DNA from: Lachnospiraceae bacterium
GTDB taxonomy: Bacteria > Bacillota > Clostridia > Lachnospirales > Lachnospiraceae
Length of the DNA stretch: 5,632 nucleotides
Direction of reading: 5' to 3'
Assembly: GCA_021199395.1 (NCBI GenBank)
Contig: JAJQIE010000350.1
Location: 1-5,632 of the forward strand
Positions 5,480 to 5,632 of this stretch are shown piece by piece. The notes under the pieces were generated by a model that saw nothing but the letters and a program-made list of their open reading frames with translations, did not search any database and was not told the DNA's origin. How positions within the stretch are numbered: position 1 is the first letter of the stretch; every line of letters begins with the position of its first letter. A program made the position numbers and the translations under genes.

Positions 5480-5632
5480 AACGCACCGCCTCCTTTCGCT
5501 GACTCTGAAACCTTCTTCTGTGTCTGTATTTCCTTATCGCCCGCCGCTGCAGGCTTTTCAGCGGAAGCCGCCCGGTCATCGCGGTTTTTCCCGGTAAGAA
5601 GCATGCGGATCAGCAGAGAGAACGCGCTCAGA
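5476..5632 (-). CDS. C-terminal end of an ABC transporter permease (NupP/BmpC-like), cut by the window edge
   Basis: An open frame entering from the right edge (first full codon at 5631) encodes 51 residues and ends at TGA 5476-5478. It starts with a hydrophobic end, LSAFSLLIRMLLTGK, consistent with the last membrane helix of a permease. A hydrophilic, Ala/Lys/Glu-rich tail ending in GGGAL follows. The 4-nt overlap with the downstream NupQ-like permease, and the usual bmp-ATPase-nupP-nupQ order, support assignment as the partner permease. The frame is too short here for the family motif to be seen, so the product name rests on context. Confidence 0.75.
   Translation of the reverse strand, partial: LSAFSLLIRMLLTGKNRDDRAASAEKPAAAGDKEIQTQKKVSESAKGGGAL
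5489..5496 (-). promoter_or_regulatory. Ribosome binding site of the NupQ-like permease
   Basis: AAAGGAGG lies within the last codons of the upstream permease, 9 nt before ATG 5479. A strong site inside the preceding gene together with the ATGA overlap fixes the start and points to coupled translation. Confidence 0.8.

Noticed and set aside
5256..5579. Minus-strand open frame of 107 codons spanning the permease junction
   Set aside because: It is out of frame with both permeases, overlaps them fully and has an Arg-rich composition typical of a shadow frame.

Overview
The window looks like a chromosomal segment of a Gram-positive anaerobe of the class Clostridia, most likely a Lachnospiraceae-type gut bacterium. 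This rests on moderate GC content, strong AGGAGG ribosome binding sites, a consensus sigma-A promoter, and the protein types: a clostridial CsoR with a Cys-rich N-terminus, a CopA carrying a C-terminal CopZ-like domain, and a BMP/Nup-type nucleoside ABC permease. That placement is inference. Every gene I can support lies on the minus strand, so the window reads biologically from right to left.

Right end (5632 to 4448): the last 51 codons of an ABC permease, followed with a 4-nt ATGA overlap by a second, complete permease. Together they match the NupP/NupQ (BmpC/BmpD) pair of a nucleoside or simple-sugar importer; its ATPase and binding protein would lie off the right edge. A short gap (4354-4447) holds a plus-strand terminator-like hairpin and a GC-rich palindrome. 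Middle (4290 to 3538): endonuclease III (nth), a base-excision-repair glycosylase with its helix-hairpin-helix, catalytic Lys/Asp and FeS cysteines intact. It carries an in-frame 84-bp insert, flanked by a 5-bp direct repeat and containing two inverted repeats.

Left half (3537 to 93): a self-contained copper-efflux unit. A sigma-A promoter (TTGACA, 17 nt, TATTAT) has one CsoR-type box filling its spacer and a second, oppositely oriented box just after the predicted start site. It drives csoR (copper-sensing repressor) and, 88 nt later, copA (Cu(I)-exporting P1B ATPase). Inferred logic: copper loading of CsoR releases both boxes, and CsoR and CopA are then made together. CopA has an N-terminal HMA domain and, after a charged linker, a C-terminal HMA domain resembling the free chaperone CopZ; no separate copZ is present in the window. 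The P domain of CopA also has an unusual insertion of about 26 residues.

Left edge (1-92): a promoter with a perfect TATAAT (minus strand) points out of the window, with a 13-bp palindrome over its predicted start site, so an unseen gene probably begins just beyond base 1.

The main points of interest are the twin operator of the copper promoter, the mobile-element-like insert in nth, the CopA insertion, and the possible internal start that could release a free CopZ-like protein. I see no RNA gene, CRISPR array, insertion sequence or entirely unknown system.
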